DNA from: Dokdonella_A soli
GTDB lineage: Bacteria > Pseudomonadota > Gammaproteobacteria > Xanthomonadales > Rhodanobacteraceae
Direction: 5' to 3'
NCBI RefSeq assembly: GCF_039523175.1
Contig: NZ_BAAAEU010000024.1
Location: 1 to 64,000, forward strand
DNA: 64,000 nucleotides
A model generated the notes under the pieces. The model was not told the DNA's origin. It saw nothing but the letters and a program-made list of their open reading frames with translations, and did no database searches. Shown here in pieces: positions 9,232 to 19,163 of this stretch; positions within the stretch are counted from its first letter, which is position 1; each line of letters opens with the position of its first letter. Position numbers and translations under genes: made by a program.

Positions 9232-9864
9232 TCAATCGGGCGCCCGACTCTGGGCGATCAGATTGGCAAGAAGGAGTAGGAAACTTCCGAAGATGGAGGA
9301 GATGAACCCGATGACTCGGCTCCTTTTCTGTGCCGCCCCGTTGGCGTTCATTGCCTTCTCCACTTCAAAGAGGCTGTTCTGCAGCAACGGGACGCGCGCT
9401 TGCCCTTTGGCGATGACCACCTGCTCAGCCTGCTTCAACTGGGTGAAGTTCGCGAACGAGAGATTCGCCCGCGCTTCGTCGTTGAGCTTCTCGTAGGCAT
9501 CGTAGGTCTGGCGGTAGTCGAGCTGCTTGGCGATCGCCAATGCGCCGATCATGTTGCGAACGGGGGTCCCGCGATCGAGCATGTTGCCCTTATAGATCAG
9601 GCTGGCGACTTCCTGGCGCGCACTGTCCTGGAGCGCCAGGATGAAGATCAAGTCGCCCTGCTGATTGGCGATGAAATACTCGGATGCGATGCTGTTCAGC
9701 GATTGGACCTGCTGGGTCAGATCAGCCTTCGTGTCGGACAACTGCCTCATCGCTTCGCCGAGCCGGTCGACGACGATGAACGACCACGCAGTGCCGATCA
9801 CACCCAATACGAAACCGGCGACGACCGAAATCGTCTTAGCGTGACGGACCAGAAAGCGAGGCAT
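9232..9864 (-). CDS. Inner-membrane protein of unknown function with two TM helices
   Basis: A 210-residue protein not recognised as a named family. The ATG at 9864 follows a good GGAGGGGCG site. A first membrane helix lies at about residues 12-34 (VAGFVLGVIGTAWSFIVV) and a second at the C-terminus (about 186-204, FISSIFGSFLLLLANLIA). The intervening 150 residues are helical, starting with a coiled-coil-like stretch (LSDTKADLTQQVQSLNS), and would face the periplasm if both ends are cytoplasmic. The overall shape resembles sensor or signalling membrane proteins without an output domain. The neighbours (metE, IS3 remnant) give no functional hint. Confidence 0.7.
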   Translation of the reverse strand: MPRFLVRHAKTISVVAGFVLGVIGTAWSFIVVDRLGEAMRQLSDTKADLTQQVQSLNSIASEYFIANQQGDLIFILALQDSARQEVASLIYKGNMLDRGTPVRNMIGALAIAKQLDYRQTYDAYEKLNDEARANLSFANFTQLKQAEQVVIAKGQARVPLLQNSLFEVEKAMNANGAAQKRSRVIGFISSIFGSFLLLLANLIAQSRAPD

Positions 9865-9904
9865 CGCCCCTCCGAACCTTGGTTCACCTTCAAGAATATC
9901 CGCC

Positions 9905-10265
9905 AACCCGCTGCTCAAGTCGAGCACCCTCCGGGCGGGAAGAATTTCTCGGTCTAGGCCGAGATGGCCACCAACATGGAGGCGTCGCAACTGCGGCCTC
10001 AAGGAGGTCGAGGCCGAGCTGTCGCAGCTCAAGCGCATGCGCGGCGATCCGGCGCTTGAGCATCATGCGCTAAGGGATCTCCTCTCGCGAAAGCTCTGAG
10101 CCAGGCGCGGCGATTGGAACTGCGCCTGGCCATGCAAACCCATCGCCACCCAAGTGCGCGACGTGCCGATCGAGCGCTGGCATTGCCACGCTCGGTGCGG
10201 CGCTACCAGCCGCGACCGCGCCCGCGTACCGAGGCACTTCTACGCATTCGCTTCCTGCCGAGTCG
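9905..10265 (+). pseudogene. Degraded IS3-family element (OrfA end and OrfB start)
   Basis: In one frame ending at TGA 10097-10099 the translation reads like the end of an IS3 OrfA: a WRRRNCGLKEVEAE-type segment, then LKRMRGDP and LRDLLSRKL, matching the usual leucine-zipper and 'MLKDVLSKK' end. Beyond the stop, fragments such as RSVRRYQPRPRPRTEALLRIR resemble the start of OrfB. No frame is intact, and the expected DDE core is absent. The remnant overlaps the promoter region of the minus-strand membrane protein. It appears to be a decayed insertion. Confidence 0.6.
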
Positions 10266-10388
10266 GTAGTGCAGGTCTTCGAAGCGCAGCCGCCGACCCG
10301 CCAGCGGACGTGCCGAGCGCTTGGTCACGGCTGCGCAATCATGTGTCGTTTTCCGCTTATAGGAATAGACCACAAGAGCGGAACCTAT

Positions 10389-11288
10389 ATGCGGATTGAA
10401 TACGAGCAGTTGGCAAATAGTGGCAGGGTGGCTTGGAACGTCGATGGCGATCACCCGTCGGATCTGCTGAGGGTCCTTGTCGGGTTCGGTCGAGGCTGCG
10501 TCCTGCACGGAAAAACCACCTCACTACCCGTGTTGATTCCATTGCGCGGACATGTGCGCGTATCCGAAGGCGGCAATGTCCAGAGGACGCTGGCGCGCGG
10601 CGAGTTGTTCGTGGCGGAGATCGGGCAGGAGCTGCAGGTGATTGGGCAAGGCGCGGCCGTTTGGCTCGTGCTGCTCGCGAACCCCGCCCTCTGGCGGCGG
10701 CTGATTGGCAGCTCGACCGATGTCTTGCTTCCAGATCCCGTGCTGCTGCCGGCGGTGCATGGTGCCGACCGCGAGATACGCCGCGTTGCGGTGCGTCTGG
10801 TACGCAGCGTGTCTGCTGAACCATCGAACGATGCCGATGCGGTCGCGGCAGCGCTGGTGTTCACAGACCTGCTTGTCGATCTGCAGTCGGATTTCGAGCC
10901 ACTCGTCGGACGCTGCCCGGGCCGCACGCTTTCACAGCGCCGCAGCGTGTTCCTGCGCCTGAAACGCGTGCGCAACTATATGGAGTCAGAAGGCAACGTG
11001 GATCTCGGAATCACCGGTTTTGCGCGCATGGCGAACTACTCGCCGTGTCATTTCGTTCGCGCGTTCTGCGCTGTGTACGGCGAGACGCCGCATGCGGTGC
11101 TCGTCGAACAGCATCTTCGACGAGCGCACAGGCTGGTCAACGACACATCGCTGACGATCAGCGAAATCGCAACAGTCGCCGGATTCGAGGACCGATGCGC
11201 GTTCGCGCGATCTTTCAAACGCCGCTTTGGCCAGACGGCCACGGTGGTGCGTGCATATGGTCAAGGTGCCGGGCGCGATGCCGCGTAG
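10389..11288 (+). CDS. AraC-family transcriptional regulator
   Basis: A 299-residue regulator with an N-terminal cupin-like sensing domain (about 1-170) and a C-terminal pair of helix-turn-helix motifs (about 195-290). The segments ITGFARMANYSPCHFVRAFCAVYGETPH and LTISEIATVAGFEDRCAFARSFKRRFG-type are the hallmark AraC DNA-binding signature. The ATG at 10389 is chosen because it follows an AT-rich promoter-like stretch; an ATG at 10341 would add 16 residues. The TonB-dependent receptor 173 bp downstream on the same strand is a plausible target, but no operator was identified. Confidence 0.88.
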   Translation: MRIEYEQLANSGRVAWNVDGDHPSDLLRVLVGFGRGCVLHGKTTSLPVLIPLRGHVRVSEGGNVQRTLARGELFVAEIGQELQVIGQGAAVWLVLLANPALWRRLIGSSTDVLLPDPVLLPAVHGADREIRRVAVRLVRSVSAEPSNDADAVAAALVFTDLLVDLQSDFEPLVGRCPGRTLSQRRSVFLRLKRVRNYMESEGNVDLGITGFARMANYSPCHFVRAFCAVYGETPHAVLVEQHLRRAHRLVNDTSLTISEIATVAGFEDRCAFARSFKRRFGQTATVVRAYGQGAGRDAA

Positions 11289-11461
11289 TCGCTCCGCTCG
11301 TTCTTCCGGAGCCTTCGCCGAGACGCCGCGATATCGAGCGAACAATTTCTGCATGGGCTTTTGCGAAAAATCGCCCAAGACGTGAAGTTCACATTTTCTT
11401 AATCTCGAAAGCAGTCCGCAGCGCGATGGGCGGACAGACATCCAAGAACCTGGAGACCTCT

Positions 11462-14400
11462 ATGCAACACACGCTGCTCCAAGAATCGATCGAGCGAGCC
11501 CTGAACCCAGCCGCTACGATCGCGAAGACCACCATGAGCGTCACTCCGATCGCCGCATTGGCGACATTCGGTTTGCTTGTTGCACCGGCATTCGCGCAAG
11601 ACGCCGCACAGGACCAAAGCGGTCAAAAACTTGAAACCATCACGGTGACGGGTTCGAACATCCGTCGCGTCGATATCGAAACGTCCAACCCGGTCGTCAC
11701 CATCGATCGCGCCGCGATCGCGAAGTCCGGCAAGCTGACCCTCGGCGATCTCGTTCAGCAGCTGCCGGCGGTCACCGGTCCGAACACCAACCCGCAGGTC
11801 AACAACGGCGGCGGTACCGGTTCGTCGAGCATCGGCCTGCGAGGCCTCGGCTCGCAGCGCACGCTGGTCCTGATCAACGGCCACCGCTTCCTCAGCGGCG
11901 ATCCGAACGCGATTCCGGCCAACATGGTCGAGCGCATCGAAGTGCTGACCGACGGCGCCTCGTCGGTGTACGGTTCGGACGCGATCGCGGGTGTCGTGAA
12001 CTTCATCCTGCGCAACGACTACCAGGGCGCGGAGTTCTCGACGAGCTACGGCATTTCCGATCACGACGACGGCACCAGCAAGGGCTACCAGTTCACGTTC
12101 GGCCAGAGCTCCGACAAGGGCAGCATCATGGCCGGCGTCAGCTACAAGAAGATCGACGGCGTGCTGTCCAGCCACCGCTCGTTCTCGAAGAACGCGGTCT
12201 CGCGCTCGGGTACGACGAGCGCCCCGATCCAGACTGTCATCGGCGGTTCGACCCGGTCGCCGTACGGCCACATCTTGATTCCGGCCGCGTTCAAGCCGGA
12301 TTTCCCAGGCTGCAAGTCCGGCTACATCGCACGCAATCCGGGCGCGAGCGGCCTGAACGTCGCCACCGATTACCACTGCTATACCGACAGCGACAAGTAC
12401 AACTACGCGACGGTCAATCTGGTCCTGACTCCGCAGGAACGCACCGGCCTGTTCCTGAACGGCAACTACAAGCTGACCGACAACGTCGAAGCCTACCTGT
12501 CGGTGCTGCACAACAAGACCTCGGCGGCGTTTCAGCTCGCCCCGGCGCTGTTCGGCTCGCCGTTCGGTGCGGTGGTTTCCAAGGACAATTACTACAACCC
12601 GTTCCACGAGGACTTCAAAGATAAAGCGGGCTTCTTCACCACGCGTCTCGAGTCGCTGGGCAACCGCCGCGCCCAGACCGGTCGCAACGACGATCAGGCG
12701 TCGACCGGCTTCAAGGGGTCGTTCACGGTCTGGAACGAGCAGCAGTGGAACTGGGACATCGGCTACGACTACGGCCATGCGACCTTCCAGACGTTAACCC
12801 TGGCCCTGCCGAACGTCGACAAGCTGAATATCGCGATGGGTCCGTCGTTCCTCGACACCGACGGGATCGTCAAGTGCGGCAAGCCGGGGGCCATCATTGC
12901 AAACTGCACGCCATTCAATCCATTCAACGTACAGGATCCGAACAGCGTGGCAGTTCTGCGCGCCAACGGCTCGCCGGGCGTCAGCAACCTGTTCCTCAAG
13001 GAGACAGTTAAGCGCATCGACCTGAACGGCGGCCTGTTCGAGCTGCCGGCCGGCACGATGCAGCTCGCGGTCGGCGCGAACTACCGCACCGAGTACACGA
13101 ATTCCGCCGTCGATACCAGCCTCGTCACCAACAGCCTCGGCCGATGCACGCTGGGCAGCCAATGCGCCTCGGCGCTGCAGGGCGGCTACAACGTCAAGGA
13201 AGCGTACGCGGAGTTGTTCATCCCGGTCCTCAAGGACCTGCCGTTCGCGCACGCGTTGAACGTGACGGTCGGCGACCGCTTCTCGAAGTACAGCACGTTC
13301 GGCAGCACCAACAACTCGAAGATCGCGATCGAATATCGCCCGATCGAGGACCTGCTGCTGCGCGGCACGGTGTCCAAGGTGTTCCGCGCACCGACGGTCA
13401 CCAACATCTTCGGTGGCGCCGCAGCCGCTGCCCCGAAGATCTCGCGGGATCCATGCGCCTTCAACGCGCCGACGCCGACGACGCCGAATCCGAACGCAAG
13501 CAATCCGGCCTGTCTTGGCGTGCCGGCGCTGGGCTCGTTCTCCAACGAGAATGTGACCCAGGCCACGCAGCTCGACAACGCGATCTCTTCGGGCGCCAAG
13601 TACGCGAACTTCCCGATCGGTCCGGAGTTCGGCAAGTCGTTCGACTTCGGCGTGGTGTACGACCCGCATTGGCTGGAAGGTCTGTCAGTCAGCACCGATA
13701 TCTGGCGTATGTACCTGAAGAACAACATTACCGGCGTTGGCGCGCAGAGCGTGATCGACCTGTGCTTCGGCGGCCAGACCCGGTATTGCCCGCTGATCAG
13801 TCGCGTCACCAGCGGTGCCCGCCAGGGTCAGATCCAGCTCCTCACCCAACCGACCACCAACCTCGGCCGCGTGGACGTGGGCGGTGTCGACTTCGCCGGC
13901 AACTACCGTCTGCCCGAGACCGCGTTCGGCCGCTTCAAGGTCGGCCTCAACGCGACCTACATGAAGCGCTACGACGTGGAGACCGCGCCGGGTCTGGCGG
14001 CCAACTCGGTCTATCACTACGCCGGTCACTTCATGAACTTCGGTTCGGCGCAGGCGTCGGCGTGTCCGGGTGCGGGCGGCGGCATCTGCCTGTTCCCACG
14101 CTGGCGTGCACAGGCCAGCCTCGGCTGGCAGATGGGTCCGTTCGATGCGTCGTGGGCGATGCGCTACATCGGTCGCTTCCGCATGGGCTCGCAGGCGGCG
14201 TCGCAGGACACCCATCCGTACGGCTCGGGCAACCCGTCGCTGGACGGCCTGTTCACCGACTTCGGTGCGACGGTCTACAACGACGTGCAGTTCGGCTACA
14301 ACCTCGAGGCGCTGAACACGCGCATCGACGTCGGCATCAACAATATCTCCGACAAGCAGCCGCCGTTCCTGTACGCGAACAACACGCTGAACGCGAACAC

Positions 14401-14464
14401 CGACCCGAGCGACTTCGACCTCTTGGGCCGCTACTATTTCGCACGCTTGACGGTCAAGTTCTAA
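11462..14464 (+). CDS. TonB-dependent outer-membrane receptor
   Basis: A 1000-residue outer-membrane active transporter. The ATG at 11462 has GGAG 9 nt upstream. The N-terminus is long, with the hydrophobic signal (IAALATFGLLVAPAFA) ending near residue 45. A TonB-box-like KLETITVTGSNIRRVD follows, then the plug domain (about 65-180) with LTLGDLVQQLPAV, SSIGLRGLG and IERIEVLTDGASSVYGSDA-type motifs. The remainder is a 22-strand barrel ending in an aromatic C-terminal residue (RLTVKF), as needed for BAM-dependent insertion. Such large 'IRRVD' receptors are abundant in Xanthomonadales and import complex nutrients. The substrate is not predictable here. It lies upstream of an ECF sigma factor and a kinase. 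Confidence 0.95.
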   Translation: MQHTLLQESIERALNPAATIAKTTMSVTPIAALATFGLLVAPAFAQDAAQDQSGQKLETITVTGSNIRRVDIETSNPVVTIDRAAIAKSGKLTLGDLVQQLPAVTGPNTNPQVNNGGGTGSSSIGLRGLGSQRTLVLINGHRFLSGDPNAIPANMVERIEVLTDGASSVYGSDAIAGVVNFILRNDYQGAEFSTSYGISDHDDGTSKGYQFTFGQSSDKGSIMAGVSYKKIDGVLSSHRSFSKNAVSRSGTTSAPIQTVIGGSTRSPYGHILIPAAFKPDFPGCKSGYIARNPGASGLNVATDYHCYTDSDKYNYATVNLVLTPQERTGLFLNGNYKLTDNVEAYLSVLHNKTSAAFQLAPALFGSPFGAVVSKDNYYNPFHEDFKDKAGFFTTRLESLGNRRAQTGRNDDQASTGFKGSFTVWNEQQWNWDIGYDYGHATFQTLTLALPNVDKLNIAMGPSFLDTDGIVKCGKPGAIIANCTPFNPFNVQDPNSVAVLRANGSPGVSNLFLKETVKRIDLNGGLFELPAGTMQLAVGANYRTEYTNSAVDTSLVTNSLGRCTLGSQCASALQGGYNVKEAYAELFIPVLKDLPFAHALNVTVGDRFSKYSTFGSTNNSKIAIEYRPIEDLLLRGTVSKVFRAPTVTNIFGGAAAAAPKISRDPCAFNAPTPTTPNPNASNPACLGVPALGSFSNENVTQATQLDNAISSGAKYANFPIGPEFGKSFDFGVVYDPHWLEGLSVSTDIWRMYLKNNITGVGAQSVIDLCFGGQTRYCPLISRVTSGARQGQIQLLTQPTTNLGRVDVGGVDFAGNYRLPETAFGRFKVGLNATYMKRYDVETAPGLAANSVYHYAGHFMNFGSAQASACPGAGGGICLFPRWRAQASLGWQMGPFDASWAMRYIGRFRMGSQAASQDTHPYGSGNPSLDGLFTDFGATVYNDVQFGYNLEALNTRIDVGINNISDKQPPFLYANNTLNANTDPSDFDLLGRYYFARLTVKF

Positions 14465-14487
14465 GCTCGGTTCGCGCAATGACTCAG

Positions 14488-14516
14488 GCCGCGCGGATTC
14501 CCGCGCGGCTTTTTTT
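14488..14516 (+). terminator. Rho-independent terminator after the TonB receptor
   Basis: A perfect 9-bp stem, GCCGCGCGG (14488-14496) with CCGCGCGGC (14501-14509), has a 4-nt loop and is followed by seven T. It lies 24 bp after the receptor stop codon, so the downstream sigma-factor gene needs its own promoter. Confidence 0.92.
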
Positions 14517-14757
14517 ATACGACGATGAGCAAACCGACCTGACCAGATTTCGGCAGCCATCCGCATGGCGACGGGGCCGAGACCGGGCAGGAAGGCTGTG
14601 GAATCCGGTGGAGGGACGGCAACCCCGCTTGGCGGCGACGGCCTCCGACACGTTTTCGGGATCGACGCGACGTTGCGCCGCGTCCGGGCGTCTTTACGAT
14701 GTCCCGGCCGAGGCTTGCGATCATGTGCAGCGTCCAATCGCGTGGCTCCAGCAGCCC

Positions 14758-15312
14758 ATGTTGAGCGCCGAACTCGACATTACCGGCCTTCTGCAGCGCG
14801 ATGCGCCCGCGCTCGACATGCTGATCCCGCAAATCTATGAACCGTTGCGTCGGCTGGCGCGTCGCCAGCGCCAGCGGGAATCTGCGCATACGCTCCAGAC
14901 CACGGCGCTCGTCCACGAAACCTGCCTGGTGCTGATGAAGCAGGATGTGGCGAGGTTCAGCGACAGCGCGCACTTCTATGCCTATGTGAGCCAAGTGATG
15001 CGTCACGCCCTCATCGATCATGCGCGGTGCCGCAAGGCGCTCAAGCGACAGGCTCCGGCGGAATTCGCGTTGCAGGGGGAAGAAGCCCGGACAGATCCAG
15101 ATTCCATCATCGATTTGCTGGCGCTCGATGAGGCGCTCAATCGCCTTAACACGATCGACGCGCGACTTGCGCAGATTGCGCAACTCAAGCTGTTCGCGGA
15201 GCTTAGCTGCCGCGAGATTGCCCGTGTGCTCAAGGTCAACTCGCGCAGCATCGATCGCGACTGGCTGAAGGCGCGCGCGTTCCTGAGCGATTGCTTGCAG
15301 GCGCCTTCATGA
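14758..15312 (+). CDS. ECF-type RNA polymerase sigma factor
   Basis: About 184 residues from the ATG at 14758; the start is uncertain because no strong ribosome site precedes it. Region 2 is visible in the ARRQRQRESAHTLQTTALVHE and FYAYVSQVMRHALIDHAR stretches, and region 4 in LAQIAQLKLFAELSCREIARVL with its HTH continuing into VNSRSIDRDWLKARAFL. This matches the sigma-70 'ECF' family (PF07638) that is commonly coupled to Ser/Thr kinases. No anti-sigma gene is adjacent. The downstream kinase starts 64 bp later and is probably co-transcribed, suggesting phosphorylation-linked control of a regulon. Confidence 0.88.
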   Translation: MLSAELDITGLLQRDAPALDMLIPQIYEPLRRLARRQRQRESAHTLQTTALVHETCLVLMKQDVARFSDSAHFYAYVSQVMRHALIDHARCRKALKRQAPAEFALQGEEARTDPDSIIDLLALDEALNRLNTIDARLAQIAQLKLFAELSCREIARVLKVNSRSIDRDWLKARAFLSDCLQAPS

Positions 15313-15376
15313 GCACCCTTGGTTCCCCGCCGTGCCGTTGCGCGAACGATGGGCACATCCGTCGCGGAGACGCGCG

Positions 15377-18220
15377 ATGAACGCGGCTTTCGCCGATCGC
15401 TGGACCGAAATTGAGCCCCTGCTCAACAGGATATTCGACGTGCCTGACGAAGCGCGCGCCGCGTGGTTGCAACGGCATTGCCCGGACGCGACGCTGCGTG
15501 CACTCGTCGAAAGAACGCTAGGAAACACGCGTCGTGCAGAGGCACTCGAACGGGGCATGTCGCAGTGGCTCCCCGAATCGGCCGAAAAATGGCGCGATGA
15601 TGTCATCGAGACGGCGTTGCCGAGGATTGCCGGCTATCGCGTGGTCGACTTCATCGGCGCGGGCGGCATGGCCAGTGTTTTCAAGGCGGAACGCGACCTG
15701 CCTGGAGGCCCGCAAACGGTCGCGCTGAAGTTGCTGCGCGTGAATGTGCACGACCCGCAGGAGCGTGCGCGCTTCCTGCGAGAACAACGCATCCTTGCGC
15801 GGTTGCAGCATCCGCACATCGCGCAATTGCTCGATGCGGGTTTCACGCCAACGGACACGCCATACCTCGCGCTCGAGTTCGTGGCCGGCGACACCCTGCT
15901 CGCGCACTGCGATCGGCACCGGCTGGGTATCCGCGCCCGCTTGGCCGTGTTCGTCGACGTGTGCACGGCGGTCGAGCATGCGCATCAGAATCTTGTCGTG
16001 CATCGCGACTTGAAGCCAAGCAATGTGCTGGTCAGCACCGACGGCCGCGTCAAGCTGCTCGATTTCGGCATCGCCAAGTTGCTGACCGGCGATGATGACG
16101 CCACGCGCACCGAGGCGTGCCGGTTGACGAGGGCATACGCTGCTCCAGAGCAGCTCGTCGGCGACCCGGCGACTACGGCGATTGACGTCTACGCGCTCGG
16201 TGTTCTGCTCGGCGAGTTGCTCGGCTGCAAGCGCGTTGGCGAAGGTAATGGCGACATCACCTTCGGCAGGGTCTTCGACGATGCGGCGGCTGCGGCGCGT
16301 GGGCTGAGCGCGAGCGCGTTGAGACGCCAGCTTCGCGGGGATCTGGCGGCCATCGTGCGAAAGGCGACGCAAGCCGATCCGAACCTGCGCTATGCCAGCG
16401 CGGCCGCGCTGCGTGGGGACTTGCTGGGCTACCTGCGTGGCGAACCCATTCAAGCACGGCCCGATGCGCCGGGCTATCGCCTGCTGAAGTTCGTGCAACG
16501 TCACACACTAGGGTTTGCGTTCGCCGCGCTGCTCGCCGCGACAATGGCCGCGGCTACCGCATTCAGCGCCAAAGAGGCAGCGCTGGCGAATCGCTCGGCG
16601 GATCGAGCCGAAGACGAAGCCGCCAGGGCTCATGCGGTCCAGTCATTCCTGCAGGGTCTTTTCGACAGCGCAACCCCGGGTGCCGCCGCGGCCGAAAATG
16701 CCGAAGAGCTTCTTGCGCGGGGTCGTGAGCGCGCGGACCGTGATTTCGCAGCCAGTCCGGTGTTGCGTGTGGAGATCCTTGGCCTCATCGGCGATCTGCA
16801 GCGGCGCAGTGGCTATCCGGACCATGCACGCGAACCGCTGGAGAGCGCGGCCACATTGGCCAGACAAACGTTTGGGGCCGGAGACAAACGCACGCTGTAT
16901 ATCGAATATCTGCTCGCGAAGCTGGCGTACGACGTGGGGCATTTCCGCGAGGGCGCTGCGCGCCTGCAGCAAGCCTTGGACGACTTCCACACAAGCGCGC
17001 ATGCAGGATCAAAAGAAGAAGTGCAAGCGATGGCGTGGCTGGGCGGCTTGCATCAGCGCATCGGTGATTCTCGCAAGGCGGAAGCCTTGGGGGGAGATGC
17101 ATTGGCCATTGCACGCCGGATACTGCCGCCTGACGATACGACCCTGACCGAGGCAGTCACCAACCTGGGCTGGGTATACACGGAAACCGGTCGCCCCACG
17201 GATGCCGTGTCGCTGCTGGGCGAGGCGTTGGCGAGCAAGCGCCGTCTGCTCGGCGAACAGCACGCCGATGTGGCGGATGCCATGGCATTGCTCGCGTCTG
17301 CGATGTTCAAACTCGGACGCTATGGCGAGGCCGAGCAGCTCATGCGTGGGGCGGCGGCAATCGACGCAAAGGCTTACTCGCGACCGCATCCTCGTGTGGC
17401 TTCGCATCTCAACGATCTAGCGACCGCGCTGGCCCTCGAAGACAAACTCGACGAAGCGATCGACTACTACCAGCAGTCGATCGCGCTGGGTCGCCGGATT
17501 TTTGCCAACGGGGATCTCAATAGCGCCATCGCGTTGACCAACGTGGCCGGAGTACGCTTTGAGCAGGGTTTGTATGCCGACGCGGAGGTGACCATGCGGA
17601 GCGGCATCGCCGAGAAGACTCGCCTCCTCGGCGCCGACTATATCGACAACGACTGCGATTACGACAAAGCCAGCCTGGCGCGCATCTTGATCCCTCTGGG
17701 CAGGCTCGACGAAGCTCAAGGGTTGCTGGACGAGGCCATCGCCGAAGGCCACAGGCGACGCGGCGGTAGTCATGCCGATGTCGCCTTCGCGCTGGTCGTC
17801 CAGGCCCGCCTCCTGGCTGCTCGCGGCGATCACGCGCAAGCGGCAACGAGCGCGCGCGAAGCCGTCGCCCTGTACGGGGCATTGGAGCAGCCAAACAGCA
17901 GCAAGGCTATCGCGGCGCTTCTGGTCCTTGGCGAGAACCTTCGGGCGCTTGACCGGAATTCAGAAGCGCGGACGATTCTCTCCGCGGCCTTGGATAACGC
18001 CCGCGCGTCCTCTCCGCCGGCACCATCCATGCTTGTGCGCGCGCTGACCGAATTGGCGCGCACCGAGGATGCGCTGGGACATTCCGCGAATGCACTCGAA
18101 TTGCGCACCGAAGCCAGGGCGTCGATCCCCTCGATTCCGCCCGGCCGCAACATCGAACGTGACGAGGCGAAGCGATGGCTTGCGGAAATGCTCACGATGA
18201 AAGTGTGCTTGACTGATTAG
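15377..18220 (+). CDS. Membrane-anchored Ser/Thr protein kinase with TPR sensor domain
   Basis: A 947-residue Hanks-type kinase. The ATG at 15377 follows GGAGA. The kinase domain runs from about 85 to 360: glycine loop GAGGMA (94-99), Lys118, HRD with Asp211 (VVHRDLKPSN), DFG at 229-231 and APE at 256-258. All catalytic residues are present, so it should be active. One TM helix (about 378-397) separates the cytoplasmic kinase from a C-terminal periplasmic helical repeat domain (about 430-940) made of TPR units. It follows an ECF sigma gene, an arrangement recurrent in Xanthomonadales. The stimulus and phosphorylation target are unknown. Confidence 0.92.
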   Translation: MNAAFADRWTEIEPLLNRIFDVPDEARAAWLQRHCPDATLRALVERTLGNTRRAEALERGMSQWLPESAEKWRDDVIETALPRIAGYRVVDFIGAGGMASVFKAERDLPGGPQTVALKLLRVNVHDPQERARFLREQRILARLQHPHIAQLLDAGFTPTDTPYLALEFVAGDTLLAHCDRHRLGIRARLAVFVDVCTAVEHAHQNLVVHRDLKPSNVLVSTDGRVKLLDFGIAKLLTGDDDATRTEACRLTRAYAAPEQLVGDPATTAIDVYALGVLLGELLGCKRVGEGNGDITFGRVFDDAAAAARGLSASALRRQLRGDLAAIVRKATQADPNLRYASAAALRGDLLGYLRGEPIQARPDAPGYRLLKFVQRHTLGFAFAALLAATMAAATAFSAKEAALANRSADRAEDEAARAHAVQSFLQGLFDSATPGAAAAENAEELLARGRERADRDFAASPVLRVEILGLIGDLQRRSGYPDHAREPLESAATLARQTFGAGDKRTLYIEYLLAKLAYDVGHFREGAARLQQALDDFHTSAHAGSKEEVQAMAWLGGLHQRIGDSRKAEALGGDALAIARRILPPDDTTLTEAVTNLGWVYTETGRPTDAVSLLGEALASKRRLLGEQHADVADAMALLASAMFKLGRYGEAEQLMRGAAAIDAKAYSRPHPRVASHLNDLATALALEDKLDEAIDYYQQSIALGRRIFANGDLNSAIALTNVAGVRFEQGLYADAEVTMRSGIAEKTRLLGADYIDNDCDYDKASLARILIPLGRLDEAQGLLDEAIAEGHRRRGGSHADVAFALVVQARLLAARGDHAQAATSAREAVALYGALEQPNSSKAIAALLVLGENLRALDRNSEARTILSAALDNARASSPPAPSMLVRALTELARTEDALGHSANALELRTEARASIPSIPPGRNIERDEAKRWLAEMLTMKVCLTD

Positions 18221-18425
18221 GGTTCGTTCGCTGCAGCTGGCTACCAAACGCCGCTGATCATTATTGCGAGCGCCTTGACGCCATGATGACGCGACGCTGA
18301 GGAGCAGTGGCTGTCTCAGCGTCGGCCGGCATGCTTCGTCCCGCGACGCCTATGCCCACGATTGCGGCAGTCTCCTCAGTCGGGAGGCCAAGGGGATAGC
18401 GGTGGTTCTGTGCATTTTATTTTGC

Positions 18426-19163
18426 TTAATGTGGGAGGCAAAGAGAAGCGCGATAGGTGCACAGGGCCGCGAGAAGACCCTTTTCATCAGCCAAGATCTT
18501 GGCCTTCTCCGATTCTCCGACGAGATGGATAATGTAGCTTTGCTCAGCGACGCCATCTTTGATAACAAACGGAGAGAAATTGCTGGAGGAAGCCGGGACG
18601 GCCCCAATGTCATCGTTGGTGATATTGGGGGCATAGAACATCAGGTGCGGCATGGGCATGGTGTGAACGTTTCCATCGGGCATCCATGTACGCATGATTG
18701 GCGCGGCCATATAAGATAGACCAGATTTTTCCGGAGCTTTATAGGTCCTGTTTTTGTAGCGTTTTACAATTTCGGCTTTCAAGGCAACAGGACTCATTCC
18801 TTGAACGCGAAGCGTGGCCACATCCATGATGACTTTCAGGAAGGTCTTTGAGCCTTCAGCGTCGTAGCAGAATGGAACATAGATGTCGTTGCGAAAGTCA
18901 GCCTGATCCCATTCAGTGCGCGATACAAGACAGGTCACGCCGCTCGTTCCCTGCAGGGAACGTTGATAGCCTTTCGCGGGATCAAGGAGATAAACGGTTG
19001 CCTTGTCTCGCATCTCTGGGGGCAATGCGCTTTGTGCAAACTGAGTTTCGAGCTTGGCTGGCATTTGCTCGATAGTTGTCTCAGCCGCCCGGCTCGGAGA
19101 TGCCGATATACCGACCACAACAAGATTGATCGTGGTTATTGCCAGAAAAAATTTAGTATTCAT
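18426..19163 (-). CDS. Secreted protein of unknown function, atypical base composition
   Basis: A 245-residue protein with a clear signal peptide (MNTKFFLAITTINLVVVG, cleavage probably after SPSRA). GGAGAG precedes the ATG. No family is recognised. The mature part contains four Cys residues (in GVTCLVSR, VPFCYD, AALCTYRASLCLPH) that could form disulfides in the periplasm. The gene is visibly richer in A/T than its neighbours, uses codons such as AAA, TTT and ATA more often, and sits alone between a kinase gene and gene fragments. This points to horizontal acquisition. Confidence 0.75.
   Translation of the reverse strand: MNTKFFLAITTINLVVVGISASPSRAAETTIEQMPAKLETQFAQSALPPEMRDKATVYLLDPAKGYQRSLQGTSGVTCLVSRTEWDQADFRNDIYVPFCYDAEGSKTFLKVIMDVATLRVQGMSPVALKAEIVKRYKNRTYKAPEKSGLSYMAAPIMRTWMPDGNVHTMPMPHLMFYAPNITNDDIGAVPASSSNFSPFVIKDGVAEQSYIIHLVGESEKAKILADEKGLLAALCTYRASLCLPH

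Noticed and set aside
13144..14757. Long in-frame extension upstream of the ECF sigma factor
   Set aside because: It overlaps the TonB receptor in another frame and crosses its terminator. The sigma-factor similarity begins only near 14758.
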